The position numbers were made by a program, and so were the translations under genes. The notes below the pieces were generated by a model that did not search any database, was not told where the DNA came from, and saw nothing but the letters and a program-made list of their open reading frames with translations. Shown piece after piece: positions 1 through 9,029 of a DNA stretch of 64,000 nucleotides (position 1 is the stretch's first letter; every line of letters begins with the position of its first letter). This DNA is from Methanolobus vulcani (GTDB lineage Archaea; Halobacteriota; Methanosarcinia; Methanosarcinales; Methanosarcinaceae): the NCBI RefSeq assembly GCF_900100715.1, contig NZ_FNCA01000004.1:62001-126000 (forward strand), written 5' to 3'.

Positions 1-487
1 CTATGTTGCAAGCTCTGTGGAGTCTGTTGCCAAACTCATTTGCGGAGCCACTGGAGCAGGTGCGGAGATATTCAACCTGATAGATGTGGAAGATGTAATG
101 ATCCGGGAAAACGACGCTGTTTGCGGACTTGTCATTAATTGGGGAACTATTTCCATGACACGGCTTCATGTTGATCCTCTTGCCATTAAGGCAAAGGTTG
201 TCATTGACGGAACCGGACATGATGCAGGGATATGCAGTACGGTCCTAAGAAAGATACCAGGTGCAGAGATAGGCACAGGCATCCCCGGAGAAAAACCAAT
301 GTGGGCAGATATTGGGGAGCGTGCCCTGATGGATACAACTAAAGAAGTATATCCCGGACTGATAGTTGCTGGGATGGCAGCAAATGCAGTTGCAGGTGCA
401 CCCAGAATGGGGCCTGTCTTTGGCGGGATGATGCTCTCCGGTAAAAAAGCTGCTGAAATTGCAATTGAAAAACTGAAAAAAGAATAA
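1..487 (+). CDS. thi4: Sulfide-dependent adenosine diphosphate thiazole synthase (Thi4 family), 3' part
   Basis: Only the C-terminal part is in the window; the frame is open from base 2, so the start lies upstream. The visible 160 or so residues include the glycine-rich stretch ATGAGAEIFNLIDVEDV, a central GTGHDAG segment and the C-terminal GMAANAVAGAPRMGPVFGGM segment, all typical of archaeal Thi4. The enzyme builds the ADP-thiazole moiety of thiamine from NAD and glycine; archaeal members use free sulfide catalytically instead of sacrificing a cysteine (family knowledge; the diagnostic residue is not visible with certainty here). A thiD-thiN fusion gene lies 2.8 kb downstream on the same strand, so two thiamine genes are close but not in one operon. 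A GTG at 17 is an internal codon, not a convincing start. Confidence 0.93.
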   Translation, partial: YVASSVESVAKLICGATGAGAEIFNLIDVEDVMIRENDAVCGLVINWGTISMTRLHVDPLAIKAKVVIDGTGHDAGICSTVLRKIPGAEIGTGIPGEKPMWADIGERALMDTTKEVYPGLIVAGMAANAVAGAPRMGPVFGGMMLSGKKAAEIAIEKLKKE

Positions 488-607
488 AAAGAGATTTTAT
501 ATATAAGCAAACACGCCTGAGGACACTGTTTAACATGTTTCCGAAGGAAAAGTTTATGTAAGAAACGGACATCTATAGGGTGCTTTCAAGTAAAGCACCT
601 ACTTCGT

Positions 608-682
608 GCCGGGGTAGGGTAGCGGTTATCCTGTAGCCCTGTGGAGGCTACGATTCGAGTTCGATTCTCGATCCCGGCCCCA
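608..682 (+). tRNA. tRNA-His (GTG anticodon), CCA encoded
   Basis: A full cloverleaf can be folded by hand. Acceptor stem 608-614 pairs with 672-678 (one G-U), U8 is 615, A14 is 621, G18-G19 are 624-625, the anticodon stem is 634-638 with 646-650, the 7-base loop 639-645 gives U33 at 640 and anticodon GTG at 641-643, and the T-stem 655-659 pairs with 667-671 around the TTCGATT loop. The discriminator at 679 is C, as expected for histidine, and CCA is encoded at 680-682. The base in front of the acceptor stem (607) is T, so the G-1 that histidyl-tRNA synthetase needs does not appear to be encoded and would have to be added after transcription. Confidence 0.95.
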
Positions 683-1099
683 TTTTCTAATTAGTCTAAT
701 TATTGTTTTAAGCTATATTCATGAAATATGCAAGATTATTTGCTTGGCAATTGCAGAAAAGATTAAATCTAGAATGAAAAATTACGTTTTTCACGTTTTT
801 ATCTACAACATTACGTTGTATTGCCCATCATACTATCGTATGAAGGTTAAACCCCATCCCGATGCAAGGGGTGGTACATCCTTGCAGAATCTGAGATAAC
901 AGATCCATTTTTACGTTATGTTTTGATACTATTTAACAGTACACATTAAGTGCGACAGTACTATAATACTAAGATTATACAATATGTTAAAAAATATGAA
1001 TGGTTAATTAACATAATGAATACAGTGTTGCTTTTAAATAACTAAGCAAATGTCAAAAGAATTGAAATGAAAAATAACAGAAAATTAAATAAATAGTAG
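683..1099. other. Intergenic region of 417 bases holding a chain of four perfect hairpins
   Basis: No credible protein gene is present. The stretch lies between tRNA-His (plus strand) and the 3' end of purF (minus strand). The outer parts are A/T rich. The middle (804-904) contains four consecutive perfect inverted repeats and is annotated separately as a candidate structured RNA. Confidence 0.6.
804..915 (+). ncRNA. Candidate structured non-coding RNA (four adjacent hairpins)
   Basis: Four perfect stems follow one another within 101 bases: 804-809 with 815-820 (6 bp, 5-base loop), 828-833 with 838-843 (6 bp, 4-base loop), 863-869 with 880-886 (7 bp, 10-base loop) and 889-893 with 900-904 (5 bp, 6-base loop). 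An alternative pairing of 851-855 with 868-872 competes with the third stem, which could allow switching. A run of five T at 908-912 follows the last stem on the plus strand, which is why I prefer that strand. The stretch is richer in G+C than its flanks. No C/D box, RNase P, SRP or riboswitch consensus was recognised. Strand and ends are inferred. Confidence 0.4.
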
Positions 1100-2515
1100 T
1101 TAAAACTCATTCAGTTTTAACTGCCTTCTCTGACACATATCTTCACCGGGAATTTCTACAGGATATGCACCTGTAAGACATCCTATGCACAGATGATCCC
1201 TGTCTATTCCTATTGATTCTACCAGACCATCTATACTAAGATAACCAAGTGAATCGGCATTGATCACTGCTTCAACACCCTTAATGGTCTTGTGAGCTGC
1301 TATGAGCTCTTCTCTGGAAGCCATATCAATTCCCAGATAACATGGAGCAATGATCGGAGGACTACCTATACGTGCGTGAACTTCAGTAGCACCTGCGTTA
1401 CGAACCATATCAATGATACGGCGCGAAGTAGTACCTCTTACTACACTGTCATCAATAAGAACCACTTTTTTGCCTTTGATATTCTGGCCAATGGTATTCA
1501 TTTTCAGGCGCACCGCAGTTTCGCGCATTGCCTGACCGGGAAGAATAAAAGTTCGACCAATATAACGATTCTTCATCAGACTTTCTTCATAATCGATCTT
1601 AGATCCTTTTGCATAACCGATAGCAGAAGTTATGCCAGAATCAGGCACCGGAGATACCATATCTGCATCCACAGGATGCTCAAGGGCAAGCCTTTCACCT
1701 ATTCTTTCACGGACCTTATAAACCAGTTGTCCATCGATGATAGAATCCGGGCGTGCAAAATAAACATATTCAAAAACACAGTGAGCACAATACTTCTCTT
1801 CAAAGAGTTGATAAGATTCAACCTCACCATCGCGGAAAATAAGAAGCTCTCCGGGCTCCACATCCCTGATAAGTTTACCGTTGAGCGTATCAATAGCCAC
1901 ACTTTCAGAAGCAACCACATAACCAGAATCAATAGTACCAAAACACAAAGGCTTGAATCCCATCGGATCCCTTACAGCCATGAGCATGTCATCTATTAAT
2001 ATGGTAAGTGAGTAAGACCCGTTGAGTTGTTTCATCACATTACGTATGGCATCAACAGGATCATGTTTCAAAAGCTCCTTAACCAGAAGATGAGCTAGTA
2101 CCTCAGTGTCAGAACTAGCGATGAATACATGACCTTCAGCTTCAAGCTGATCACGCAGATCATAACCATTGACAAGATTGCCATTGTGAGCAAGAGCTAC
2201 ATTGCCGCTCTTATATTTTACAATAAAAGGCTGGCAGTTCTCTATACGTGAGTCACCGGAAGTAGAATAGCGAACGTGGCCGATGCCCACATTGCCTTTG
2301 AGTCCAACAAGTTCATCCTTGTTGAAAACCTCAGGCACAAGACCCATACCTTTTAGGGTATGAGGTTCTCTGCCATCATGTACAGTTACTCCAGCGGATT
2401 CCTGTCCACGATGCTGCAGAGCGTATAATGCATAATATATGCGAAGCGCGGAAGGGACTGGATGTGGTTCTTCATCGAACTGTACAACCCCAACAACACC
2501 GCATTCTTCGCGCAT
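1100..2515 (-). CDS. purF: Amidophosphoribosyltransferase (glutamine PRPP amidotransferase)
   Basis: Catalyses the first committed step of purine synthesis, PRPP plus glutamine to phosphoribosylamine. The 471-residue protein begins MREECGVVGVV: removal of four residues would expose Cys5 as the N-terminal nucleophile of the glutaminase domain. GHVRYSTSG and HNGNLVN motifs follow in the glutaminase half. The phosphoribosyltransferase half has the PRPP loop VVLIDDSVVRGTT near residues 350-362. Cysteines in AHCVFEY and the C-terminal CIGCLTG match the [4Fe-4S]-cluster type known from Bacillus PurF (family knowledge). It is the third gene of a minus-strand cluster lsm - eL37 - purF; the start lies 23 bases beyond the eL37 stop, an order common in euryarchaea. 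Confidence 0.97.
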   Translation of the reverse strand: MREECGVVGVVQFDEEPHPVPSALRIYYALYALQHRGQESAGVTVHDGREPHTLKGMGLVPEVFNKDELVGLKGNVGIGHVRYSTSGDSRIENCQPFIVKYKSGNVALAHNGNLVNGYDLRDQLEAEGHVFIASSDTEVLAHLLVKELLKHDPVDAIRNVMKQLNGSYSLTILIDDMLMAVRDPMGFKPLCFGTIDSGYVVASESVAIDTLNGKLIRDVEPGELLIFRDGEVESYQLFEEKYCAHCVFEYVYFARPDSIIDGQLVYKVRERIGERLALEHPVDADMVSPVPDSGITSAIGYAKGSKIDYEESLMKNRYIGRTFILPGQAMRETAVRLKMNTIGQNIKGKKVVLIDDSVVRGTTSRRIIDMVRNAGATEVHARIGSPPIIAPCYLGIDMASREELIAAHKTIKGVEAVINADSLGYLSIDGLVESIGIDRDHLCIGCLTGAYPVEIPGEDMCQRRQLKLNEF

Positions 2516-2538
2516 TTATATCCCTAGTCTAAAAAGAC

Positions 2539-2709
2539 TTAATATTTGCACTTTGCCTGCCACTTGTAGCTTCTCATACGTGTGCTCTTTCCAAAGCCAC
2601 AGGATGTACACTGTTTTGTGTGAATGTTGAGTGAAACACTACCGCAGCGCCTGCATTTTACATGTGTGCGCTTTTGTCTTTTACCCATTGAGGGAGTACC
2701 TTTTGACAT
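2539..2709 (-). CDS. rpl37e: 50S ribosomal protein eL37
   Basis: A 56-residue basic protein starting [16 protein letters not shown]. Two CxxC pairs (Cys19/Cys22 and Cys34/Cys37) form the zinc ribbon typical of eL37, and the C-terminus [14 protein letters not shown] is characteristic. The family is normally 55-65 residues long, so the gene is complete. It lies between lsm and purF on the minus strand, probably in the same transcript. In the ribosome eL37 binds large-subunit rRNA. Confidence 0.96.
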   Translation of the reverse strand: MSKGTPSMGKRQKRTHVKCRRCGSVSLNIHTKQCTSCGFGKSTRMRSYKWQAKCKY

Positions 2710-2828
2710 TTATAATCACCTTTAATATGAAATTCCTTAATTGATCAATAATAATTTTAAAGCCTATGAATTACAGCCTGGAGGTTACCCATGATATTGC
2801 TAGTAGTTCTTATAGGTTACGTTCATTT

Positions 2829-3323
<495 letters not shown>

Positions 3324-3327
3324 TCAA

Positions 3328-4662
3328 ATGAGCAAAATACCAGTCATACTTTCCATAGCAGGGTCAGATTCCGGTGGAGGTGCAGGAGTTGAAGCAGACA
3401 TCAAGACCATAGCCTCACTTGGACTCCATCCGGCATGTGCCATCACGTCAGTTACCGCCCAGAACACACTGGGAGTCAGAAGTGCCTACGACATCCCCTG
3501 TAATGTGATTATAGACCAGATTGATGCCGTTTGCGAAGACATGGATATCACATGGGCAAAATCCGGTATGCTTTCCTCATCAGAGATTACATCAACTGTT
3601 GCAGAAATGGTTAAAAAATATAACCTTAGAATTGTGGTTGATCCGGTAATGGCAGCAGAGGCTGGCGGAGACCTGCTCCGAAAAGAAGCTGTACAAACCC
3701 TACGAGATGAGCTCTTACCTGTTGCGGAGGTTGTAACTCCGAACATTAACGAGGCAAACACACTTGCAGAAATGCAGATAGAGACTGTAGAAGATGCAAA
3801 ACATGCCGCAAAAGTCATCAGTAAAACCGGAGTCAAATATGTCATTGTCACCGGAGGACACCTGGACGCCTCTGATATAATATATGACTCCTGTAATGAC
3901 AGGTACTTTACTATAAAAGGAATTTTCATAAAAGGTGGCACCCACGGATCAGGATGCACATATTCCTCATCTCTTGCTTCATTCCTTGCGAAAGGACATA
4001 GCATAGAGGAAGCTGCCAGAATGGCAAAAGAATTTGTTGTTGAAGGCATCAAAGGAAGCATACCTGTAGGCAAAGGTGTCGGACCGATTAACCAGCTTGC
4101 ATGGCTCCTGAACAATGTAGAACAATGTGCAATTATCAATAACGTCAGAGATGGAGTGCAAATCTTAAAGGAAACAAATGAGTTCGCAAAGCTCATCCCT
4201 GAAGTTGGATGCAATATCGCAATGGCACTTCCAAATGCGCAAAGTCCGGCAGAAGTAGCGGCTGTAACCGGCAGGATCGTAAAACTCAAAGGCAGTGCTC
4301 ATGTTGTCGGCGATATTGAATTTGATGCAAGCAGCCATGTTGCCAGAATAATTCTATCTGCAATGAGATATGACACTTCTTGCAGGGCGGCAATGAACAT
4401 CAGATATTCGGAAACTATACTTGATATCTGCAGGGAACTGGGATTTACAATCTCATCATTCTCAAGGAATGAAGAACCTACTGACACACATACAATGGAC
4501 TGGGGAACATCCTTTGCAATTGAAGCCTTCAAATCCGTACCAGACATAATATATGACAAAGGCGGGGTCGGAAAGGAAGCAATGATACGGATCATGGGAC
4601 GTAATGCTGTTGATGTTGCTAAAACTGCCGGAAAGATAGCCGAAAAGTACCGGCATTTATGA
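3328..4662 (+). CDS. thiDN: Bifunctional HMP/HMP-P kinase and ThiN-type thiamine-phosphate synthase
   Basis: The N-terminal 260 or so residues are ThiD: ILSIAGSDSGGGAGVEADIKT at the start, then TPNINEAN, and the KGGTHGSGCTYSSSLASF anion-hole region near residue 205. ThiD phosphorylates hydroxymethylpyrimidine twice. The C-terminal 170 residues (from about 270, IPEVGCNIAMALPNAQ to the DKGGVGKEAMIRIMG segment) are a ThiN domain, the archaeal replacement for ThiE, joining the pyrimidine and thiazole units. The fusion is common in methanogens. I prefer the ATG at 3328, preceded by GAGGGAT at 3318-3324, over an in-frame ATG at 3316. Together with Thi4 at the left edge it covers most of thiamine assembly. 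Confidence 0.95.
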   Translation: MSKIPVILSIAGSDSGGGAGVEADIKTIASLGLHPACAITSVTAQNTLGVRSAYDIPCNVIIDQIDAVCEDMDITWAKSGMLSSSEITSTVAEMVKKYNLRIVVDPVMAAEAGGDLLRKEAVQTLRDELLPVAEVVTPNINEANTLAEMQIETVEDAKHAAKVISKTGVKYVIVTGGHLDASDIIYDSCNDRYFTIKGIFIKGGTHGSGCTYSSSLASFLAKGHSIEEAARMAKEFVVEGIKGSIPVGKGVGPINQLAWLLNNVEQCAIINNVRDGVQILKETNEFAKLIPEVGCNIAMALPNAQSPAEVAAVTGRIVKLKGSAHVVGDIEFDASSHVARIILSAMRYDTSCRAAMNIRYSETILDICRELGFTISSFSRNEEPTDTHTMDWGTSFAIEAFKSVPDIIYDKGGVGKEAMIRIMGRNAVDVAKTAGKIAEKYRHL

Positions 4663-4755
4663 TACTAAATATTTTACCAATCCATAATATTACCAATACA
4701 TGCCAGAAATAGATTTTACAAAACAAATTCAGGTATCTTCAAGAGTGAAAATAAA

Positions 4756-6051
4756 ATGGAAACAGAATTTTTCAAAGACCTTTACCTGTCAAAGGAAATA
4801 AGGAAAAGTATCCGTGAAATGGGTTTCAGGAAAGCAACAGAGATCCAGGAGAAATGTATCCCTGTAATAATGGAGGGTAAAGATGTCATTGGTCATGCAC
4901 AGACAGGAACCGGCAAGACTGCTGCCTTTGGCATTCCCCTTATGGAAATGCTTGAAGCAGCTGAGAGGAAGACTCAGGCACTTGTAGTTTGTCCTACAAG
5001 GGAACTTGCAATACAGGTATCTGAAGAACTGGGAAAACTTGCAAAATACATACCTGAAATGCAAATTTTAGCTGTTTACGGCGGAGCCGCAATGGAGTCA
5101 CAGGCAAATGGTCTGAAAAATGGCGCACAGATTGTTGTAGGGACACCTGGAAGAATAATTGACCATCTGGAAAGAGGAAATTTCCACACGGATGATATTG
5201 GAATTGTTGTGCTTGATGAAGCAGATGAAATGCTGAATATGGGTTTTAGAGATGACATCGAAAAGATACTCAATAATACGCCAGCGGACAGGCAGACACT
5301 TCTCTTCTCAGCAACAATGCCGGGACCAATACTCAAACTGACAGACATGTACCAGAAAGATCCGGTACATATTAAAGTGGTACAGAAGAAAATGACAGTT
5401 CCTCAGGTAAAACAATATTATTTCGAAGTGAAGGATAACGCAAAACAGGAATCCTTAAGACGCCTTATCGAAGCTGAGAATATCAAATCTGCACTCGTTT
5501 TCTGTAACACCAAAAAGGAAGTTGACAAACTTGTAATCAAGCTGCGCTCCAGAGGATATCCCGTTGATGCACTTCACGGAGATGTCAAGCAAAATAAGAG
5601 AGAGCAGCGCATGAACAAATTCAGAGATGAGGACATAGGCATCCTTATTGCTACTGATGTTGCTGCAAGGGGTATTGACGTTGACAACATTGAAGTTGTT
5701 TTCAATTATGACCTGCCACATGACCCTGAGATATACGTACACAGGATAGGGAGAACAGCACGTGCCGGCAGACCCGGACTTGCATATAGCTTTGTAACAG
5801 CAAAGGAAAAAGCAAAACTGGAATCCATAAAAGAGACAACTAATTCCGATATTGAGAAAAGGGAACTTCCAAGCAATCGTGACATCGAAAAGATAAAGGA
5901 GAACAGGGTTGCCGATGAAATTAAAATGCTTGTCAGACGTGGAAAACTCGATAAATATGACGAATTCGTTGCCGGCATAACGGATGATGACATGAATTAC
6001 CGTCAGATAGCAGCAGCCCTTGCAAAGATGTTGCTGAAAGGTGACAACTGA
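4756..6051 (+). CDS. DEAD-box RNA helicase
   Basis: 431 residues with all motifs in order: Q motif with GFRKATEIQEKCIP (about 24-38), Walker A AQTGTGKT (about 52-59), PTRELA, TPGR, DEAD (about 153-156), SAT (about 185-187), HGDVKQNKRE, ATDVAARGIDV and HRIGRTARAG (about 328). It unwinds RNA duplexes with ATP. It lacks the glycine/arginine-rich C-terminal tail of some cold-induced methanogen helicases; the C-terminus after residue 370 is a short charged segment. Homologues in psychrotolerant methanogens are cold induced (family knowledge), but nothing here shows regulation. Next downstream is trmY, 46 bases away on the same strand. Confidence 0.95.
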   Translation: METEFFKDLYLSKEIRKSIREMGFRKATEIQEKCIPVIMEGKDVIGHAQTGTGKTAAFGIPLMEMLEAAERKTQALVVCPTRELAIQVSEELGKLAKYIPEMQILAVYGGAAMESQANGLKNGAQIVVGTPGRIIDHLERGNFHTDDIGIVVLDEADEMLNMGFRDDIEKILNNTPADRQTLLFSATMPGPILKLTDMYQKDPVHIKVVQKKMTVPQVKQYYFEVKDNAKQESLRRLIEAENIKSALVFCNTKKEVDKLVIKLRSRGYPVDALHGDVKQNKREQRMNKFRDEDIGILIATDVAARGIDVDNIEVVFNYDLPHDPEIYVHRIGRTARAGRPGLAYSFVTAKEKAKLESIKETTNSDIEKRELPSNRDIEKIKENRVADEIKMLVRRGKLDKYDEFVAGITDDDMNYRQIAAALAKMLLKGDN

Positions 6052-6097
6052 TCTAACTAAAAAGATTCAAATAACCAATTATAATTGAGGAAATTCA

Positions 6098-6694
6098 ATG
6101 AAAGATTTTGTAATAATAGGACATAAAGCACTGACCACCGGAGATTTCTCCCTGAATGACCTTCCAGGCTCTGCCGGAAGGATGGACATTCTCTGCAGAT
6201 GTGTCAATTCAGCCCTTTTCCTCTCACACGGAATGAGACGTGATGTGAATGTCCACCTTGTGCTTCAGGGAGAACCAGACCCTGCTAAAATTGTCAGGTT
6301 CAATGGAGAGAAACTGAAATATCTTAATCCTGATGAGAGAAGCAGTGGTTCCCTTATCAAGAAAGCACTTGAAAAGGATGCAATTGAGTATGAGATACAG
6401 TCAACTCCCGGAGTATTCATACGTCGTGCAGGACTGGAAGAGCTGCTCAAGGAATTCAGTGAGGCAGGCAGGGATATTTACTACCTGAGAGAAGATGGAA
6501 AGGACATCATGGAATACTCCGAACTTAACTCTGATGCTGTGTTCGTCCTTGGTGACCATATGGGTGTTACTGAAGAGGAAGAAGAAATGATAGATAAGGT
6601 TGCAAAATGCACACTTAATATCGGACCTATTTCCCTGCACTCAGACCATTGTATGATAATCATCCACAATGAACTTGACAGGAAAGAAGCCTAA
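6098..6694 (+). CDS. trmY: tRNA (pseudouridine(54)-N1)-methyltransferase TrmY
   Basis: 198 residues, the usual family length. The N-terminus FVIIGHKALTTGDFSLNDLPGSAGR and the C-terminal FVLGDHMG and SLHSDHCM segments are the SPOUT-fold signature of TrmY. It transfers a methyl group from S-adenosylmethionine to N1 of pseudouridine 54 in the archaeal T-loop. The start is supported by GAGGAAATTCA directly upstream. The following gene, pus10, makes the pseudouridine that TrmY methylates, so the two neighbours form a pathway (known chemistry, context seen here). Confidence 0.95.
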   Translation: MKDFVIIGHKALTTGDFSLNDLPGSAGRMDILCRCVNSALFLSHGMRRDVNVHLVLQGEPDPAKIVRFNGEKLKYLNPDERSSGSLIKKALEKDAIEYEIQSTPGVFIRRAGLEELLKEFSEAGRDIYYLREDGKDIMEYSELNSDAVFVLGDHMGVTEEEEEMIDKVAKCTLNIGPISLHSDHCMIIIHNELDRKEA

Positions 6695-6776
6695 AATAGT
6701 CAAAAAAGGTTATATTATATAGTACCTATTTAAGCAAATCCTAAATTCCCCACATAATATACTACAAAGTGATCCA

Positions 6777-8069
6777 ATGAGCATACTTGAAACCGCTAAG
6801 AAAATAATCGAAGAAGGCCCCATCTGCGACCATTGCATGGGCAGGCAGTTCGCCAAATTGTCCACAGGCCTTACCAATGTTGAAAGAGGACAGGCTATCA
6901 AGCTAGCCCTTACAATGGAAGGCGATGCAATATTCAAAGAATCAGGCGATGATTCACTTCTTGAAGAGATGGCAAAGAGCAGCAAATATGCCAGGAAGAC
7001 GTTGAAGATAGAAGGCGAGGATGAAAAATGCTGGGTATGCCTTGGGATCTTTGAAAACCTTGATGTCTGGGCAGACAGAGCGGTGGAAAGCATCGGAGAC
7101 AGGGAGTATTCAACAATCCTGGTTGGTACTAAGGTCAGTGGACTCATTGGGGAGAACGAGGAGATACTCTGGAGTGAGTGCGGGATCACACAGGCTGAGC
7201 AGTTCAAGACGGAAATGAACCGTGAGGTCGGTAAGCTCATTTCTGCACACACTGGCAAAGATGTGGAATTTGAGAGGCCGGACCTTGTTATAACCCTTGA
7301 CATTGCAGATGAAAGCACAAGTGTGCAGGTAAAATCACTCTACGTACAGGGAAGATACAGGAAACTTGTAAGAGGAATCCCGCAAACTAGATGGCCATGC
7401 AGAAGCTGCGGTGGCAGAGGATGTGAGCAGTGTGATAACACTGGTAAACAATACCCTGAATCTGTGGATGAGCTCATTGGCAAGGAACTTGTAGAGATGA
7501 CAGAGGCAAAGGATTCCAAGTTCCACGGCGCCGGAAGGGAAGATATCGATGCGCTGATGTTAGGTACAGGAAGACCATTTGTAGTAGAAGCTGTTAGCCC
7601 CAGAATACGCAGCATAGATGTCTGGGAACTTGAAAAGAAGATAAACGAGTTTGCAGACGGGAAAGTTGAAGTTGAAGGACTAAAAATAGTTGAAAAGGCA
7701 GTAATTGAGACTCTGAAGTCCTCAAAGGCGGATAAAGTTTATAACCTTAAAGTTACATTCAAAGAGCCTGTTTCCACGGACAAACTGGAAGATGCTATAA
7801 ATTCACTTATCGGAGTACAGATACATCAGAGGACTCCGCAGAGAGTGGCCCACAGAAGAGCGGATCTTGTCAGGAAACGATATGTCCACAACATGAAACT
7901 CGTTGAGAGAACAGATGATTTCGCTATCATAGAGGTGCATTGTGATGGCGGTCTGTATGTCAAGGAACTTACATCAGGAGACGATGGAAGAACAGAACCA
8001 AGCCTTACAGGGCTTCTGGGCATCCAGGCAAAGGTTGATGAACTCAACGTCATTAAAGTAGACATATAA
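6777..8069 (+). CDS. pus10: tRNA pseudouridine synthase Pus10 (U54/U55)
   Basis: 430 residues. The N-terminal accessory domain has zinc-type cysteine pairs CDHC (about 17-20) and CWVC (about 85-88), and a further cysteine cluster CRSCGGRGCEQC lies near 207-218. The catalytic region REDIDALMLGTGRPF near residue 255 contains the expected aspartate, and the C-terminus has RRADLVRKR and YVKELTSGDDGRT, which are Pus10 hallmarks. Archaeal Pus10 makes pseudouridine at tRNA positions 54 and 55. The ATG is preceded by GTGATCC, a match to the anti-Shine-Dalgarno end. Lies directly after trmY and before eL21. Confidence 0.95.
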   Translation: MSILETAKKIIEEGPICDHCMGRQFAKLSTGLTNVERGQAIKLALTMEGDAIFKESGDDSLLEEMAKSSKYARKTLKIEGEDEKCWVCLGIFENLDVWADRAVESIGDREYSTILVGTKVSGLIGENEEILWSECGITQAEQFKTEMNREVGKLISAHTGKDVEFERPDLVITLDIADESTSVQVKSLYVQGRYRKLVRGIPQTRWPCRSCGGRGCEQCDNTGKQYPESVDELIGKELVEMTEAKDSKFHGAGREDIDALMLGTGRPFVVEAVSPRIRSIDVWELEKKINEFADGKVEVEGLKIVEKAVIETLKSSKADKVYNLKVTFKEPVSTDKLEDAINSLIGVQIHQRTPQRVAHRRADLVRKRYVHNMKLVERTDDFAIIEVHCDGGLYVKELTSGDDGRTEPSLTGLLGIQAKVDELNVIKVDI

Positions 8070-8135
8070 ATAAGTCCTAAAGACTCACATACAATTCATA
8101 CATTAAAATCATATTTTCAATGGAGGAAAATAATC

Positions 8136-8429
8136 ATGGCAACATCACACGGTGAAAAACACTGCACAAGATACAAGTTAAAGAAGACCTCAAGAGAAAG
8201 AGGACTTTCACCAGTAAGCAAGGCAATTCAGGAGTTCGACTGCGGTCAGATGGTCCATATCGACATCGACCCTAGCGTACAGAAGGGAATGCCACACGCA
8301 AGATTCCAGGGAAAGACTGGAAAGATTACCGGTCAGCGTGGACGTGCTTTCGTCCTTCAGATAAGGGACGGAAACGCAATGAAGGAACTTATATCCCTTC
8401 CACAGCACCTTAAACCACAGAAATACTAA
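8136..8429 (+). CDS. rpl21e: 50S ribosomal protein eL21
   Basis: 97 residues, [21 protein letters not shown]... to [11 protein letters not shown], the normal length of archaeal eL21. The KMxDRxxH-like [25 protein letters not shown] region with the KOW-like GKTGKI turn is typical. A strong ribosome binding site (GGAGG) lies 9 bases before the ATG. The eL21-rpoF-DUF655-rsmA order that follows is a conserved euryarchaeal arrangement. Confidence 0.96.
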   Translation: MATSHGEKHCTRYKLKKTSRERGLSPVSKAIQEFDCGQMVHIDIDPSVQKGMPHARFQGKTGKITGQRGRAFVLQIRDGNAMKELISLPQHLKPQKY

Positions 8430-8472
8430 AAATTCATAGCAAATTCAGGTGTAATACCTGGATTAGCTTTAT

Positions 8473-8513
8473 TTATCGTTAGATATATCTTTACTGCATA
8501 TATTTAGCGATAA
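8473..8513. other. 16-bp hairpin between eL21 and rpoF
   Basis: Bases 8473-8488 and 8498-8513 are inverted repeats that pair over 16 positions when two G-U pairs are allowed, around a 9-base loop. The sequence is A/T rich (TTATCG...CGATAA). It lies in the 163-base gap between eL21 and rpoF, next to TATA-like sequences that could serve rpoF. It may be a terminator/processing hairpin or an operator. Confidence 0.4.
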
Positions 8514-8592
8514 TATTTTATCCCTAAATATTTGTAATCATATTGCCATTTCAATGTGGCTTTAATCCAACTAATGCATAGAGTGTATATCA

Positions 8593-8946
8593 ATGATAGT
8601 AAAAGAAGTTCTTAGTGAAGAGTTGTTGACCCTGTCTGAAGTTAAGGGTATGCTGCACGAGATTATGGAAGAACGCCTCAACAGTGAGGAAGAGCTGGGC
8701 TATGAACTGCGCAAAGCTATCAACCATGCAGAGATGTTCTCAAAGACAACTCCTGAAAAGGCAAGAGATCTTGTAAACAAACTTCTTGAGCTGGAAAAGA
8801 TGAAGCCTGAGATCGCAATCAGGATTGCAGACATCATGCCACAGTCAAGAGATGAGCTCAGATCACTTTACGCAAAAGAAAGATTCACACTTACCGAAGA
8901 AGAACTCGATGAAATGCTAGACCTTGTTGAAGAAGCAATGGATTAG
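8593..8946 (+). CDS. rpoF: DNA-directed RNA polymerase subunit F (Rpb4 homologue)
   Basis: 117 residues, acidic and helical, MIVKEVLSEELLTLSEVKGML... to LDEMLDLVEEAMD. The HRDC-like C-terminal half with EIAIRIADIMPQSRDELRSLYAKER is the Rpb4/RpoF signature. Together with Rpb7 (RpoE, not in the window) it forms the stalk of the archaeal RNA polymerase. Sits between eL21 and the DUF655 gene, as in most euryarchaea. Confidence 0.93.
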   Translation: MIVKEVLSEELLTLSEVKGMLHEIMEERLNSEEELGYELRKAINHAEMFSKTTPEKARDLVNKLLELEKMKPEIAIRIADIMPQSRDELRSLYAKERFTLTEEELDEMLDLVEEAMD

Positions 8947-9029
8947 ATTTATATTCGATACACCCCTTTTTTTACATCGAGAGAAGTTGTAGCAGTAGCA
9001 ATAGGTATGCCACTGGAGGGAATGAATAT

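Noticed and set aside
860-910. Motifs GGGGTG and CTGAGA resembling the start of a TPP riboswitch
   Set aside because: The second half of the TPP consensus (the CUGAU..AUGCC..GCGUAGGGA part) is absent and no thiamine gene lies downstream on that strand.
1292-1999. Plus-strand open frame (235 codons) opposite purF
   Set aside because: Antisense shadow of purF without ribosome site.
3486-4289. Long minus-strand open frame (267 codons) inside thiDN
   Set aside because: Shadow of a well-supported gene; composition is Ser/Ala/Pro rich and no domain is recognisable.
8940-8960. Amber stops (rpoF, the HemK2-type gene, radical SAM gene) as possible pyrrolysine codons
   Set aside because: Reading through gives only short, unconserved extensions and each protein already has full family length; no methylamine methyltransferase gene is present.
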